A DNA stretch of 64,000 bases from Mansonella perstans (lineage: Eukaryota; Nematoda; Chromadorea; Rhabditida; Onchocercidae): positions 88,160 through 152,159 of the forward strand of contig JBAMDO010000131.1 in assembly GCA_037074765.1 (NCBI GenBank), given 5' to 3'. The notes beneath the pieces are model-generated. The model worked only from the letters and a program-made list of their open reading frames with translations. It had not been told where the DNA came from and did not search any database. The position numbers and the translations under genes were made by a program. Shown piece by piece: positions 48,201 through 61,218 of the stretch. The first letter of the stretch is position 1. Each line of letters begins with the position of its first letter.

Positions 48201-51200
48201 TTTATTTAAAACTGTTGAGGAACTTTCAAAAAAGATTTATTCAAACAAATTTTTTTAAAGTTTGAAAATTTTCAAATTTTTTTAATTTAACATTAAAATT
48301 ATAAAATAATGAGACAATGATTTGACATTGCAGTGTTATTGAAATTTTAATAGTCACGAATGTACAGTATCTTGTTTGCAGTCTTAAGCAGTTTGTATTA
48401 CTTGATTAAGATTAATTAGAAAAGTGAATTAGGCAAAATGATCCAATTGCTTGAGTGATAAATTTAAAAACTCCTAATAAATTTTTATCTAATAGATTGT
48501 TGCAAATGCTACAAAAGAAGGGCAAGATAGTAAAATCAGATTTAATTTTAAAAATTTCATAAATTTCTGAAACACAATTATTACAAAGATTAAATTAATT
48601 GAAGATTACTATAGGTACCACCAAAAGGTGGTGTTGCTGTTCTACCACATGATATTATGGCTGAAGCTCATGCTCGGTTCAAAGAACGTGAGCAAAAATT
48701 AAATGGGCAAAAAGTTGAATTACAGGAGGTACGCTTATGTTTATTTTTAATTTACCAAAACTTGATTCTCATAGTTTTTTTTAAACAAAACAAAATCAGC
48801 GTTAGATTACTGTAAATCAGTGCAGTTTCATTTCAAATTTTTTTTTTGTATTAATTCTAAATTCACATGACATTAATCATCGAATATTGTGTTAAATTTT
48901 TAAATTTGAATGATATTATAATTGAACTATTTACTGCTATAAATGATCCATAAAGGATATGATTTGCTTACTGTCACAATCTACTTTGTAGAATAACAAA
49001 GAGAATGCAGACTGGATAGTAACAAAGAAGAGATTTACACCACAGCAATGGAAAACTTCAACAACATCAAAAGTAGAAGAAAGTTCGATAAAAAGTGAGG
49101 AAAAAGTAAGCGAAGATGATGAAACATTAAGAACAGCAAGGAGGAATATTGTTTCCAGAATAAGTCAACCATCTGATCCGGATGCTCAATTCATCTTTCG
49201 TATACCAACATATCAAAATATGCCGTATGCGTTAGATTATTCATGATAATTAGACGTTAACCTTATATCGTGGGAAATTTACTAATTATATAAATTGCAA
49301 AATGATGGGAAAAGGGAAAAGCTAAGGTTGCTAAACTGTAAAAATTTCAGATCAAATCGTCTAATAGATGGTAATCTTTTTATGGGACGAAGTGTTTTTT
49401 CACCAGTACGAGAAGCAGAAGAAATACGTGATAAAGTAAATCGAAGAATTGCTGAAAGTCCTTCAGAAAGTTTCTTTGGTTCACGCTTAAACACACCTTT
49501 CGATGGACGAATGGTTGAGACACTTTCGGAAGGTTTTTTTGGTTCACGCTTAAATACCCCTTTCGATTTTATGACATCACGCATAAATACGCCACTCGAA
49601 TTAACTCCAGATTCGCGCACTGATTTTATTTCACGTTATCCATTTAGTCGTTCACGTTCGCAATCTCGAGTGCACACTGCCAACTCGCCTTCACCTATTA
49701 ATCAAATTCATCCACCAAGGTAATTTTACGGTGTTAACAACTGAACTTATTTGGATTAAAAATTTTAAATAACTTCTTTGCCTCTAACTTTTCTTCAGAT
49801 ATCCTTACAATGCCAAAATATATTTGTTAATTAATTGTTGCTTTTCGGAAATTTTAAAATACGAAAAACTGTATGATAATATTTTCAAATCCTCATGTTT
49901 TTAATATTTCAATTTAAATTTTCTAACAATGGAAAGTACATTCAAGTAATCTGAAAGTAAATGTAGCTACTGCAATATATTTTATAGAAGAGATGAAAAT
50001 GGAATAAATATGTTGAGACAGCGTTCCAGAACTGTAGAACCTCGATTAGCAGAAGGTACAGTAAAAGCTCTTACTAGGTAAACAAATTTTTTTTTAACTT
50101 AAAAAAAATTATTGGGATATTATGTGCAATGAAAAATTGAATGAAATGAATTTTAGTGTCGATTTAAAAAAAAAAAGAAAAACTAAAAACTTTCTCTAAT
50201 TCATGCTACCTTTTTATATAATTGATTTAAATATGAAAATATATATTGGAAGACTATTAGAAAATATTGGTAACGAAAAAACTTTCTCTTTCAACAAAAA
50301 TTTTATTTTTTTAATAAATTAAAAAAACAATTGGAAATTATATTACTGATAAAAATAATTAAAGGATTGTTTTTTTTTTTTTATTTGCTGCATTATGGTT
50401 ATAAAACGAGTAAAAAAGTTATTAAGAATTAAAAGTATATGAATTCAAATTAAGCGCAAACAATTTTCGCACAAAAAAAAATTCTTGTACTAATTTGCAT
50501 AGCTAATGAACAATCAGAACAATCAAAATTTTGTTTTACTGAAAGTTGTGATACCAAATGTTGAAATTTATAATTGTAAAATAATGCAATAAATCTATGA
50601 AGTTAGGAAAGTAAACAGAAAAAAAAAATTGCAAATGGCTTTTTTTTTAAAGGTGGCGAAAATATAAAATTAAAATTAACATGCTGAATACCGAACGAAA
50701 AGAAAGAAAAAAGAAGAAGAAAGAAAATGTGTGATAAAAATATTTTATACATTAAAGTTAAAATTTTCTAAAAATAAAATTTGAATTTTTTTCAATAATA
50801 TCAAAAAAAGGACATTCCAGAAAAAAGCTGGTGTAATAGATTTGAATAACAAAAAAAGAAATTCTTTAATTATTTTGTAATTTCATTGTAATTTAAATTA
50901 CATCACAATAATAATTCACAGGTAACGTTATTAGTGATATTAAAAAAAAAAAAAATTTGCTAAACTGATAATTTGTCGGTTCGTTTTCTTCTTTCATCGT
51001 TGAGTTTTTAGAATGAAAGAATGAAAGGAGAGGAAAAAATTCAGAAATTTTTTAAAATTATATTTCTAAACTGTTTGGTTGCATTACGTTGCTACACTAA
51101 CCGTTTATTATTGTCCAAAAAAACTTACACTTGATTTCACGCATGGATTATACGTTACACATATTAATATGGTAGGTACAAGAAATTAAGTTAAACAAAA

Positions 51201-51726
51201 TTATTTTGTGTTTGCTATCTTCATTTTTTTAACCCTTATTGTGATAAAGGACCAGGCAATACACACACCACGGAAATGAAGTTCAAGCATCGAGAGCTCG
51301 TTAATTCATCCCGCAATTAATTCCTATTTTGATAAGTAAAGTAAAAAAAGAATTTTTAAATTGTCAAAGATTATAAGGAAAAAAAAAACATTTCACAGAA
51401 TTTTTAAATTGTCCAGTCAAAGATTAGAATGAAATGAAAGATGAAGGAAGTATTAAAAGCTATCAGTTTTTCTGCATCAAAGATTTCCAATTCAACTTTA
51501 CTTCAGACTTCTTCAATTTTCCATTTTGCGGAAAAAAAAGTAATTAATGCTATTAAAAGGCATCATCAAATTTGGTTTTCAGTTAAAAAATTCCTTTGGT
51601 TAAATAAATTAGTATACAAATGGATAATTTTTAGGCAATGGCCACCTCAAAGTAATGCAACGGCCGTATTTATGGCTAAAGATAATTGGAATATTCCACC
51701 TCCAACTAAAATCGTTGCATGTCGCA
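45254..51726 (+). CDS. Unnamed multi-exon membrane protein with long disordered tail
   Basis: Not recognised. Exons with good borders and matching phases: 46988-47544, 47878-48146, 48615-48728, 48992-49224, 49351-49719, 49988-50077, 51635-51726. A possible first exon at 45254-45432 (MPLSAYAYFNRSVMKLKQ..., ending in a hydrophobic stretch) leaves the right phase for 46988. The exon at 46988 carries a polar segment with CTTNNCC, then about 35 hydrophobic residues (FCGIFCSILGYIYMIIVNFI then VWFYSIIYEWIF) long enough for a hairpin or two passes, then a Gln-rich run. Later exons are polar and Ser/Pro/Arg-rich: SSGPPPTPPQL; ADWIVTKKRFTPQQW; a duplicated FFGSRLNTPFD; RYPFSRSRSQSR; RQWPPQSNATAVFMAKDNWN. 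The last donor (CGCA|GTAAGT) is strong, so at least one more exon must follow, possibly that at 53064. Confident as a gene; function unknown. Confidence 0.75.
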
Positions 51727-53063
51727 GTAAGTTATCTATTGTTAATATATTTTTTACCAATTGAAGTTTAAAATTTAACAAAAAAAAACCAAAAAGCAAA
51801 AAATATTCATGAAACATTTTGAAAAAAATTTCCTATCATCAAACTTTAATTTTAACTTCTTATCTTTCTTTTTTAACCAACTTTTTGGAACAGTTATAAA
51901 ATAGATGATAAATTAAAATTACTGTAAATTAATATAATTTTGTAATTGTAATTTTTTTCAAACAATCTTACAAAGTCGTTTTAAATCGAAAAAATAGAAA
52001 AATAAAAATTTGAAATTTTGTTATTTTTTCTCCATTCGATAAGCATCGTCAAATTTTGTCAGCTCCAGCAAACATTAGCTGTAATTCATGCTTATGTTAA
52101 AATTATTATTTTTTTTTATTGTTTTTTGTTTTCTTCTCTCCTTTCAGTAAAAGGGAAATTATTATTTTGCAAAAATAAAAGTTATTTTATTTTTTTTGAA
52201 TTTCGTTAAAAAAAACTTCTCATTGCTTAATTTTACATATGTATAATTGCTTACTGAAAAAAAAAAATTCTGTGAAAGCATATACAATACCTAAAAACAC
52301 AAACAAGAAAATGTATCAAAATTTTATTGCAATATTTAATTAATTAGTAGTTTAAATTTAATAAAACAAGCTAATGGAATTACTGGACAATAAAAATGAA
52401 GTGTGAAAAAAACGAAACTTTTTCTCCAATTACCTACTTTTTTTATTTTCTATTTCTATTTGTATACATTTCTGTAAATTATTTTAAGTCAAGAAAAAGG
52501 ATAAAACTTCTGTTGTTTGTTTTTTTTTTCACTTATTTTATTAAAATAAATAAAAAATAAGTTTATATGGTAAAAGATGTTTGTTTGCCAAATGGCTAAT
52601 TTTTTTAAAAAAATAAAATCTGTTATTTGGCTTAATTTATTTTGCTTTGAATTATAAAAGAATTTTTCGAACAAAACTTCTTTTGCAAATTTAAAAATAA
52701 TAGAAATAAGTTAAGTTAAAAAACAATGGAATAAGCCTAAGATAATATAGAAATGAAAGTGAAATTAGAAGTTCTACATGTCACCGATATATGGTTTATT
52801 GAATTAATTACTTTGAAGATTTAATAGAATGCCAAAAAAAAAATTAAGAAACAAGAAAATATTGAAAATGAGATCCCGAAACTAAGATCCAATTAAGTAA
52901 TTATTTTGTACTATTTCATTTTATTACTGCTTCCGTTACCATCGTTACCAACTGACAGCAATATAAATAAAAAGAATCAGACATTTAAATAGCGAGAGAA
53001 AACAAGGTCTCCTTGTCACATTTGTTATATTATTTAGCAAAGAAAAGTTGATTTGAAGGAATT

Positions 53064-53614
53064 ATGGAAAGGAGTGTAACAGATATGTGGAGAACACGTG
53101 ATGAAAAAGGTGATGTCATGAATGAGTGGTCAAAACGAAGTTGGGAAGGTGAAACCGATGAATTACGACGTCGTAATGATGGTACCGGTGAAGCGTGGCA
53201 TCGTAAAATAGAGGTATCACCAGAAGGCAACACATCATTCGTCGATAACAGACGTTTTTATACGAAGGATTATGTTATCGAGGTTAGTCGTCCACATACT
53301 TACTAGTTAGTCGTTAGCAATTACAAAATATTTATAATAGCAATTACGACTCTATTCTTTGGATGAAATTAGTCGACTCATTTTCCTGACGATATCTAAT
53401 CTTGTGGCATAATCCATTTAAAAAAAATTATATTCCAATAATCTTGTCCTTTAAAAGAAAATGTGATGAAGAAATTAATGAAAAATTCAGTCCCCTGGAT
53501 TGCTTCAAAAAAAAAAAAAACGAGGACGAATGATGTAACTTTTCCAAAATGTGAAACTTACAAAATTAGTTTCTCTTTGCTTTTTTTTTTTCAGAGTGAA
53601 ACTCGGAATGCATA
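53064..53614 (+). CDS. Small two-exon reading frame, or C-terminal exons of the preceding gene
   Basis: ATG at 53064 opens MERSVTDMWRTRDEKGDVMN ... EAWHRKIEVSPEGNTSFVDN RRFYTKDYVIE to a donor at 53282/53283 (GAG|GTTAGT). A polypyrimidine acceptor at 53593 adds SETRNA and a stop at 53612-53614, giving about 79 residues. The composition is strongly charged and codon use is coding-like. An ATTTAG acceptor at about 53037, 27 bases upstream of the ATG, is a plausible spliced-leader site, which would make this a separate small gene. Alternatively it is the end of the gene ending at 51726, but an in-frame TGA just upstream of the ATG means the join would need an unusual acceptor (about 53055). I do not recognise the family. 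Confidence 0.55.
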
Positions 53615-55056
53615 AGTGTAAATCAGTGTGTGTTGTTCAACGTGTCCACATCCTGAAATTCTTGTTTGGATTGGAAAAGTAATCTTCGCATTTCTCGAAT
53701 TCTATGTGGATCCCGAAAAAATTGTGAAATAACTTAAAATCTTCCAGGTGCGCTTCATAAGAATCCCACACTCATTTGACTTTTATTTGAATGGCAAAAA
53801 AAAAATCAATCTCATTAAAAATGAAAGCCACTACTCAATTCAACAACAACAAAATGACCCATTTAACTTTCTACACTCGGCTTTTCAATTTATGTTGTTT
53901 ATATCTACTGCAAACATTATTTTCTTTGATATTATTTTCCTACATCATTAATTATTATTTTTCACCATAATTTGTATTTGCATCTTTCCCACCATTTAGA
54001 GTTACACTCATTCATTGCCTAACTTTTTGAAAGATTTATGCGAATTAATTCGTATGTGACAATAATTTGTCGCACTCAAATTTATATAGTGCTAAATGAA
54101 AAATAAAAAAAAAATCACCGTAGAAATTTAAGTTTTTTCACACATTCAAATAAGTACAAAAGAATTTGAAAATATTTCAAACGATTTGATGAATTAATGA
54201 ACATCGCAATCTTTTCCTAGTTTTAGATGAAAAAACCTTCATAAGGAAAGAATGCAAAAATGCTCTACAGAAGTTACAGGGAAATTTTAGTTGGTTTCAG
54301 TTTATTATCTCAATTTCTATGTAAACCTCGCATTTCGACAGAGCAATTTGCATTGTAAGCTGAAAAAAAAAGAGAGATGCAAAACCAAATAATGAGCATA
54401 TTTCTGAACTTGCAAGAAAAAAGAATGAAGCAATATAGAAGTAAAACTTTATTCAGAGAAGAAAAAATTTTTAACTTTGACCTTAAAGTGGAAAGTGCAA
54501 CAGTCCGAAAAAAACAAATGAAAGCGAGTGGTGAGACGAAACTTGCAGAAACCCAACAGATTAACGATTAAAAATAAAACTAACTTTTCAAAAGAAGGAC
54601 AAAATAGTCGATAAAAATCGTAAAAACATAAACAAAAAACAAACACTGTTAAAGAACAATTAGAAAAAATTGTACTGAAATGGAAGAATGAAAATTAGTA
54701 GAATTTTAGAATATTTTGACGCATCATAAACAATACTCCGCAATTCAGTAATGACAAAGTTAAAATGTATTCACATATAAAGAAACGTCTGTTGAGGTTT
54801 GGGAGCAATTTCCGTTTAATATGGGCGTCGCAGTCTTCAAAAAATATCCTGAAATAAATAGTGGATGAATCCGATTGAAGTAAACAATTCTTTTACACTT
54901 CCTAATTATATAAATATTCGCAAGAGAAGTTTCCAAAGGACATCTACTCTTAAAATGATATTTGCCTTCGATAAGTCTGTTCAGGTATCTCACCACTCAA
55001 CATTTATGGCTAATTTCTTTTGTTTCTATAGCTAGGCAACAGGGTAAACAATAATT
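53615..55056. other. Convergent 3' region between the plus-strand exons and the CPEB gene
   Basis: No supported exon. Frames at 53748-53951 and 54377-54571 (+) and 54760-54996 (-) have no clear splice context. The last could be 3' UTR of the CPEB gene. Confidence 0.35.
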
Positions 55057-58000
55057 TTATATAATTTGAGTTTGTACATGTACCTCCATAGAAGGGTTAA
55101 CGAGATGGTTCTCACGGGGAATCTGGCTGCTTGAATGACAATATTTGAGCGAACGATGATTACTTTGACTCTGTCTCCGACTCATCAAAAGTTTGAGGCT
55201 TTTCCATATCGGTTCGTGAAGGGTCATACCACATTTTTGATGGATCAAGTTCCAGCATGGAACGCAATAATAGAGTAAACAAGGGAAGTAGCGGCAAAAA
55301 AAAACACCATTAGCTTCATGGCATGTCTCACACAATACACCATCGAGAATATACGGAGTGATTTTCAGCTAAAGTTACGTCTGTTGAAAAAATTCGCATA
55401 CACTGCTAAATGGTTTTGTACTCTAGATATTTCAATGTAAAAGGAAGATGGCTGTAATAATGCCGATATTCAAATATAGTGAAACATATTTTGAACTGAT
55501 TTTTACTCATATCTAATATAGGAGGGAAAAAAATGTTGTGTAAATTATGTACCTGTGTAAATCATGTAAATTTCAAGGTCTTTTCTTCCAAAAAACTTAC
55601 TAATTTTCGCTTTCTAGATTTGAGTAATTTGAAATGCCGCACTGCGAGAGCTGAAAGATACGAATCACGATTTCCGAAGACCACTCGTGCTGAACCTCTT
55701 GGATAATTTACATAGGGTTCCACTTCCAAAGTCACCTCAAGTACATTTCCGATCTCGTACTGGAAGACCTGTCCCACTTCCACTATAACGGGATAACATT
55801 TATCTAATGTACAATTGATACTACACGAAGACTGAAAATACTACATCATTTATGAATATTCGCAGGTTCTAGCACCTTAGCATAACATCCAACAAATAAA
55901 AGGAAAAGCAAAGCTACTAACTTGCCGTCATAGTGCGTGGAATACCACCAATTAAAATAGCGTAGCGCTCAACATATGGTATATATCCTACCAGATTGAA
56001 TTTCAAACCGCTCAAATTCCAAGGTTTCACTTGCACCTATTATAATAATACTACTAAAATCATTTGTAAAATAACGAATATTTGATGTATAATTTTTTGA
56101 AAAATCATATCTTTTCACTGATAATGTTTCTTTAGAGGAAAATATAAAATGCTTGCATTTATCATTCAAATTCCTCAATAAATCATAAACACAATGAACT
56201 TCGTAATAAATCCCCTTGTACAACAAAATCGTAATCATGCTAGCATAAGAATTTGACAAAAACCTTCATTTCGCATCACCTTAATTGATGTAATGTGGAA
56301 CAATTCTACATAATAATTACCAAGCACATGATCTGCTGTTGAAGTTGCAATGAAAGCGAGTTTCCATATTGTAAGAGAAACACTTTTAGTTTTTTTTTTT
56401 TTTTTTTAACTTGAATCAGACAATAAATCAATTGATAACATTTATAAGTACGATATAGGATAACAAGTAATGTCCTTCACAGTTTGTTATCTAAAATACT
56501 TTATTAAATGCCATGAAACTGCTATGCTACAGATTTTCGTTTTCAAGATTTTATTGAAAAAATGGAGAAATATATTTTGAATGTGATGTGCAATTGAGCA
56601 AAATACGAAGAACTAGAAATGTCAGTTATTGAGACTTAAAAGCTCACAGAAAACCGATTGTAGCAACAGAGAACAGTGGGTACCAGAATTCTTTCATTCG
56701 ATCAACCATACTCTACCATTGTTACTACTTCAGTCTTCAGCTCTCAACATCCAATTTCATAAAAATTTTTATCGTTTCTACGCACGCGCGCATATAACTT
56801 TACCATTGCTACGTGGAGAAATATCCTTTTAAAGCATGATTGGAGCTATATATGAATAACCTGTATCGATCCATATTTGGTTTGGTTTTATTAAAGCTGA
56901 AAATCGTTTTTTAACCAAAGCGATATTGCAATTTTTCAAGCTTCACATTAACAAAACTAAGCAGAGAGGACTATGAATAACAAATATGTTGTGAAGCTTG
57001 AAGAAAGCATATCTCAAATCGTTTGTCAGGAGAAAATATAACTATGACAATATCATAGTTTGTTTTCCAATATGAACTGAGAGTAAATCTTCATTTATCT
57101 GATCACATTCTCGACTTTTGGTTCTAATATTTCCACCATTCTACTTCTACTACATAATACTACAGTTTCGTAAATAACGTTTTGAAGATCAAAATCCTCA
57201 ATAGATACATGATCATGTATTGCTAACTTGCATACACAGTGTTTATGAATTGCAAGTGATCGGTGCAAAATCTTGTTCGTTGACACAAACTTCTTGAAAT
57301 TCAAACAGTATCGAAAAATTTGATATTCAAATCAAAATACATTGTTATGTCTCATTTCCACCCATAACAAACCACGATGAAATGAGAAAGTGATCTACGG
57401 CATTTGCCCTTGAAGTCCTTGAAACAGTACCAAGCATTTGCTACAGGATTTTATTTCGTGTATTACATTCGAGGAAGCAAATTTTGTTGTTAATTGTTGT
57501 GTGGTAAAAAATGCAGAAACTCAAATTTTCGACTGCATGAATTATTGCTAATTTTTTTAGTTTATATCGACCATTGCAATATAGCAAAGTATAATTTGAG
57601 TGAAACTCTTAACAGGAACATTAGCAAAAATATCTAGTACACTGAACTAACCGTTCTGATCTCTTTCTCACCGTCCTTTATATTAATAAGCAGTTTGCCT
57701 TGCTTCACATCACCAGCATTAATAAGCCGACATACCGCATGCTCATGCTCGAATATGATAAACGCACATCCTGCATTATTTTAAAATTTGTTCACTAGCT
57801 TCTTGTGCTTATGCATGTTATTCTATCAATTTTTTCTCAAACTACAACAAAATTGTCTCCTAGATGCCCCAACAGGATTGAACTAGATAATCTTATCCGT
57901 GTAACAGCAGCTATACCCTATTTTAGAAAAACCATATAACGAATATAACATTATTGTAACATAAACCGTTTTGTGGAGACAAGATGTTACAGCAATCACG

Positions 58001-58296
58001 ATGTGGCCAATCGACAACGTTCGGGCCATAACGTCTAAAGAAGTTGCAGACTAAGTCTGGAAATAAAGTGGCTAAATTTGAAGTCATCATGTATAAATCA
58101 AACGTAAAAATCTTGGCTACTTTAAATGACTGTAGAAAATATGACAGAAAGTGGAAAAAAAAAAAATAACAAAATTCTTTACTTGGAAAATGCCGTAATG
58201 TAGACCACCGATGAATACTTTTCTGGAATACATAGGGAAATCGATTGATCGTATTTTCGTCATTCGTCTACCCGAACTGTATTGCTCATCTTCCAT
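55057..58296 (-). CDS. Cytoplasmic polyadenylation element-binding protein (CPEB family), divergent
   Basis: Minus-strand exons 58183-58296, 57967-58129, 57652-57770, then 55922-55987, 55601-55782 and 55057-55368. RRM1: RKVFIGGL, then FFRRYGPNVVDWPHRDCC (the YGP..VDWPH signature is specific to CPEB RRM1), then GCAFIIFEHEHAVCRLI. RRM2: RYAILIGGIPRTMTAMEVGQ, then NYPRGSARVVFGNRDSYLSA. The C-terminal ZZ zinc module: TPYILDGVLCETCHEANGVF, FCRYFPC, YYCVPCW, then NLIHQKCG. CPEBs bind U-rich elements in mRNA 3' UTRs and control poly(A) length and translation, chiefly in germ cells and neurons. The segment linking RRM1 to RRM2 (55988-57651) must contain at least one exon I could not place, since phases require it. 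The N-terminal regulatory region may be short (Met at 58296) or continue upstream. RRM1 has a longer spacer than usual between RNP2 and YGP. Confidence 0.85.
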
Positions 58297-60716
58297 TTCA
58301 AGTACATGTGTTTCTATATAAAAGCTTCATAAAGCACTGAAATCTGACGCAAAAATCTTTCAAATTATCGTATGTAAAGAACGCAAAATTCACACTAACA
58401 TCTGATGCTTTTATATTATGAAGAATGTAAAACATTCGATATTATCTTACTCTCCCGTCCCGCAGTTTTATCTCCACTGATAAATATTCAAAGATGACTG
58501 ATCTTGCATCAAGATCGCTAAATTTTTAAAGTGAAAAAAAATTTCGTGTTGTTGCTTTGGAAATTTCTTGTGAAAAAAAATTCCGTATTGTTGTTCTAAA
58601 AATTTCCATTTATTCTTCCATGCAGGTTATCTCGAAAGAATTAAAAAGGAAATGAATTCTAGTTGGTGCTATTCATTTCGATGTTTAGACACAATCACGA
58701 TCACCGTGATCCTTCTCAATTTCAAAATTCTTAATATTATCCATACAGCAACAATGCAAGCTTAGAATATGAAAGCTTTACATCAATCTTTAGCTCACAA
58801 CTCTCTCTGAAACACCGATTTTTCCGCGTTTTCGTTTTTTATTTTATTTTTATTTTTTTTTTTCAAGTTGATCATATCAAAATAAAAAAATTACCCCGCT
58901 CAAGCATTTCCCTTGCGTTTTGCATTGTTGAATTACCCTGCTCAAGTATTGGCATGTTTTGCATTGTTGCAAGAGTTGTTGAACAAAATTAATTTGTTTG
59001 CGTAGGTGAAGCGAGTAAGTTTAAGTAAAGAGGATATTAAAAAATTAAATGCTCAGTTAAAACTAACAGCTTTTGGGAGAAAAAAAGAAAACATTGAGAA
59101 ACATTGAAAGATGATTTAGAAATAAAAAAGAAAAAAAAAGTACTAGAATATTTTACACGTCACGTTACGTACGCGAAATACGTAATACAACGTCACAAAT
59201 CACTTCAATAATTACACCAACCAAATCAATGCAATTGCTTATTGTTAAACTTTTAAAACTAAGCTAAGCACGGAAACTAGCAAATGGGTAACAATGAAAA
59301 GCTATCCTCCATTACTCACTCATTCATTTCTTTTTTTCATATCACTTAGAGCAAGCTGTTTTTTTTCAAACTGCACGTAACCTTTTGAACAATTTATTGC
59401 ATTCATAGCAATACTTTCAAAGCTTTTGGCGGAAATGCATACATGATTAGCTTAAAAATACGTGTATTCCTCAAAAATCTTTTTTTTTTCTCATTGCGGA
59501 AATAAAAGTTTAAATATGTTTACATGAATGGGATGATAACTTTAAATGTTGCAATAAAGTTGCCAAAAGAAGAAATTAAATGACATTTCATACTTTTTTA
59601 CAACAACCAATGACAATCTCATCTTTAACTTAACCCGCCGACCATTCATTATTTTGGCTTATTGATTTTTAGTAAATTATCTTTACCTAATTGATAATTA
59701 CAATTATCAACGATCACTTTGGCTACTTATTAATGAATGCACGATGAGTACAGTTTAGAAATAATTAATCCTTGTTAATTCGATCGACTAATTTTAATTA
59801 AAAAACATTGCACAACGATTTCCATAAGTCATATTACTCAATTCTCGTGGATCATCATCTGATCACTGAGATTCTTACACATATTTTTCTATTTGGTATT
59901 TTCCCGCATACTAGAAAAATTATACTTAGCAGAAAAGCTAGAAGATGGCGCAAATTTATTCACCATCGGGAAAAAGCGCGAAATTACAGCTCTCAAGTCA
60001 CATTTTATCCGACTTAACCCGACTTATCACATAAATAATTCACGTTTCCTGACTTAACCGGACTTAAAAGTTTACGACCACCATCTGACTGACATTGGAA
60101 TCTGGACTAATTAAGCGCAGACTCGGCCTAACACTTCCAATTTCGCCCGAAATCTTGCATAACGAATTTTGCATGTGTTTCCACTTGATTACTAATTAAA
60201 ATGTTGAAAAACCCATTTCACATTCACAAAATTTTATTAAACACCATTATATGATTAAAATTAGCGCAATGCAGAAATAATACATGTCAGTCAGTAGGAT
60301 ACCGGAAAGCTTATTTTTTCATAAGCCACAAAGTTATTTAGACATTTGAAACCATATTAATTTAAATGATGGAACTGTTGTTCGAAAAATTACACGAGAA
60401 CACAAAATGGAATGGGTATGAACAGAGAAGAGACCCGACGAAAGTATTTTGTCAAATTTTCATTAAGGGATTTTGTCCAAAGTGAAAGATCAAAAAAGTT
60501 TCCCGTTTGCAAGGCTAAAAGATTATTACAACGAAAAAAAGCAAGAAAATAAGGGAAGAATAGGTCCATAGGGCTAAGATTAAAAATTTTTATGAGTCTT
60601 TAACATGAAATCTATAATACGGCAAAACTAGTAATAGCAACACCATACCAATCAGTATTTAATTGACAGAAATATTTGAAAATCTTTCATCAAAAAAAAA
60701 AAAAAACTTTCTGAAA
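58297..60716. other. Upstream of CPEB and downstream of the LIM gene
   Basis: No exon firmly supported. N-terminal CPEB exons could be here; an acceptor near 58346 precedes an open stretch, but it carries a stop before the Met at 58296. 59995-60075 holds repeated CTTAACC(C/G)GACTTA motifs. A minus-strand ATTAAA at about 60656-60661 may serve the LIM gene as polyadenylation signal. Confidence 0.35.
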
Positions 60717-61185
60717 TCAGTTAGCTTTTCCGGTCAAACCATTGTGGAACGTATGAGATTCCGAACCACCATGTCCATAACCTTTCGGTCCAAAAAGAGC
60801 TCCGTAGCAATGATTGCAATATGGCTTGCCTTGACGCTGAAAAAAAATTTTTACAAAACAACTATGCCAATTTTACGCACATACTTACTTAACAAGAAAA
60901 TCGAAATATTTCACAGATGTAAAAATCTCTCTAATTATAACAAAGGATGACCACTACTTCCATCAAATGTCCTGCTATGGATTAATTTATCAGAAAATTT
61001 CTCAAAAAATAGTTCGAAGTAATTTTAAAAACCGCCGTTTAATAACTTCCCTCATTTATTACTTTACTTTCTTCTTCTACATCTCCAATTTAATTAAACT
61101 ATTTTTATTTCAACCCTTTCCTAATCTTATTTTTAAAACTTTAAATAAATAGCTATTACCCTGCCTTTTTTGTTTAAATCATCTT

Positions 61186-61218
<33 letters not shown>

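Noticed and set aside
57095..57304. Minus-strand frame between the two CPEB RRMs
   Set aside because: Content does not match the CPEB linker and no in-phase splice borders were found, though the true linker exon must lie somewhere in 55988-57651.
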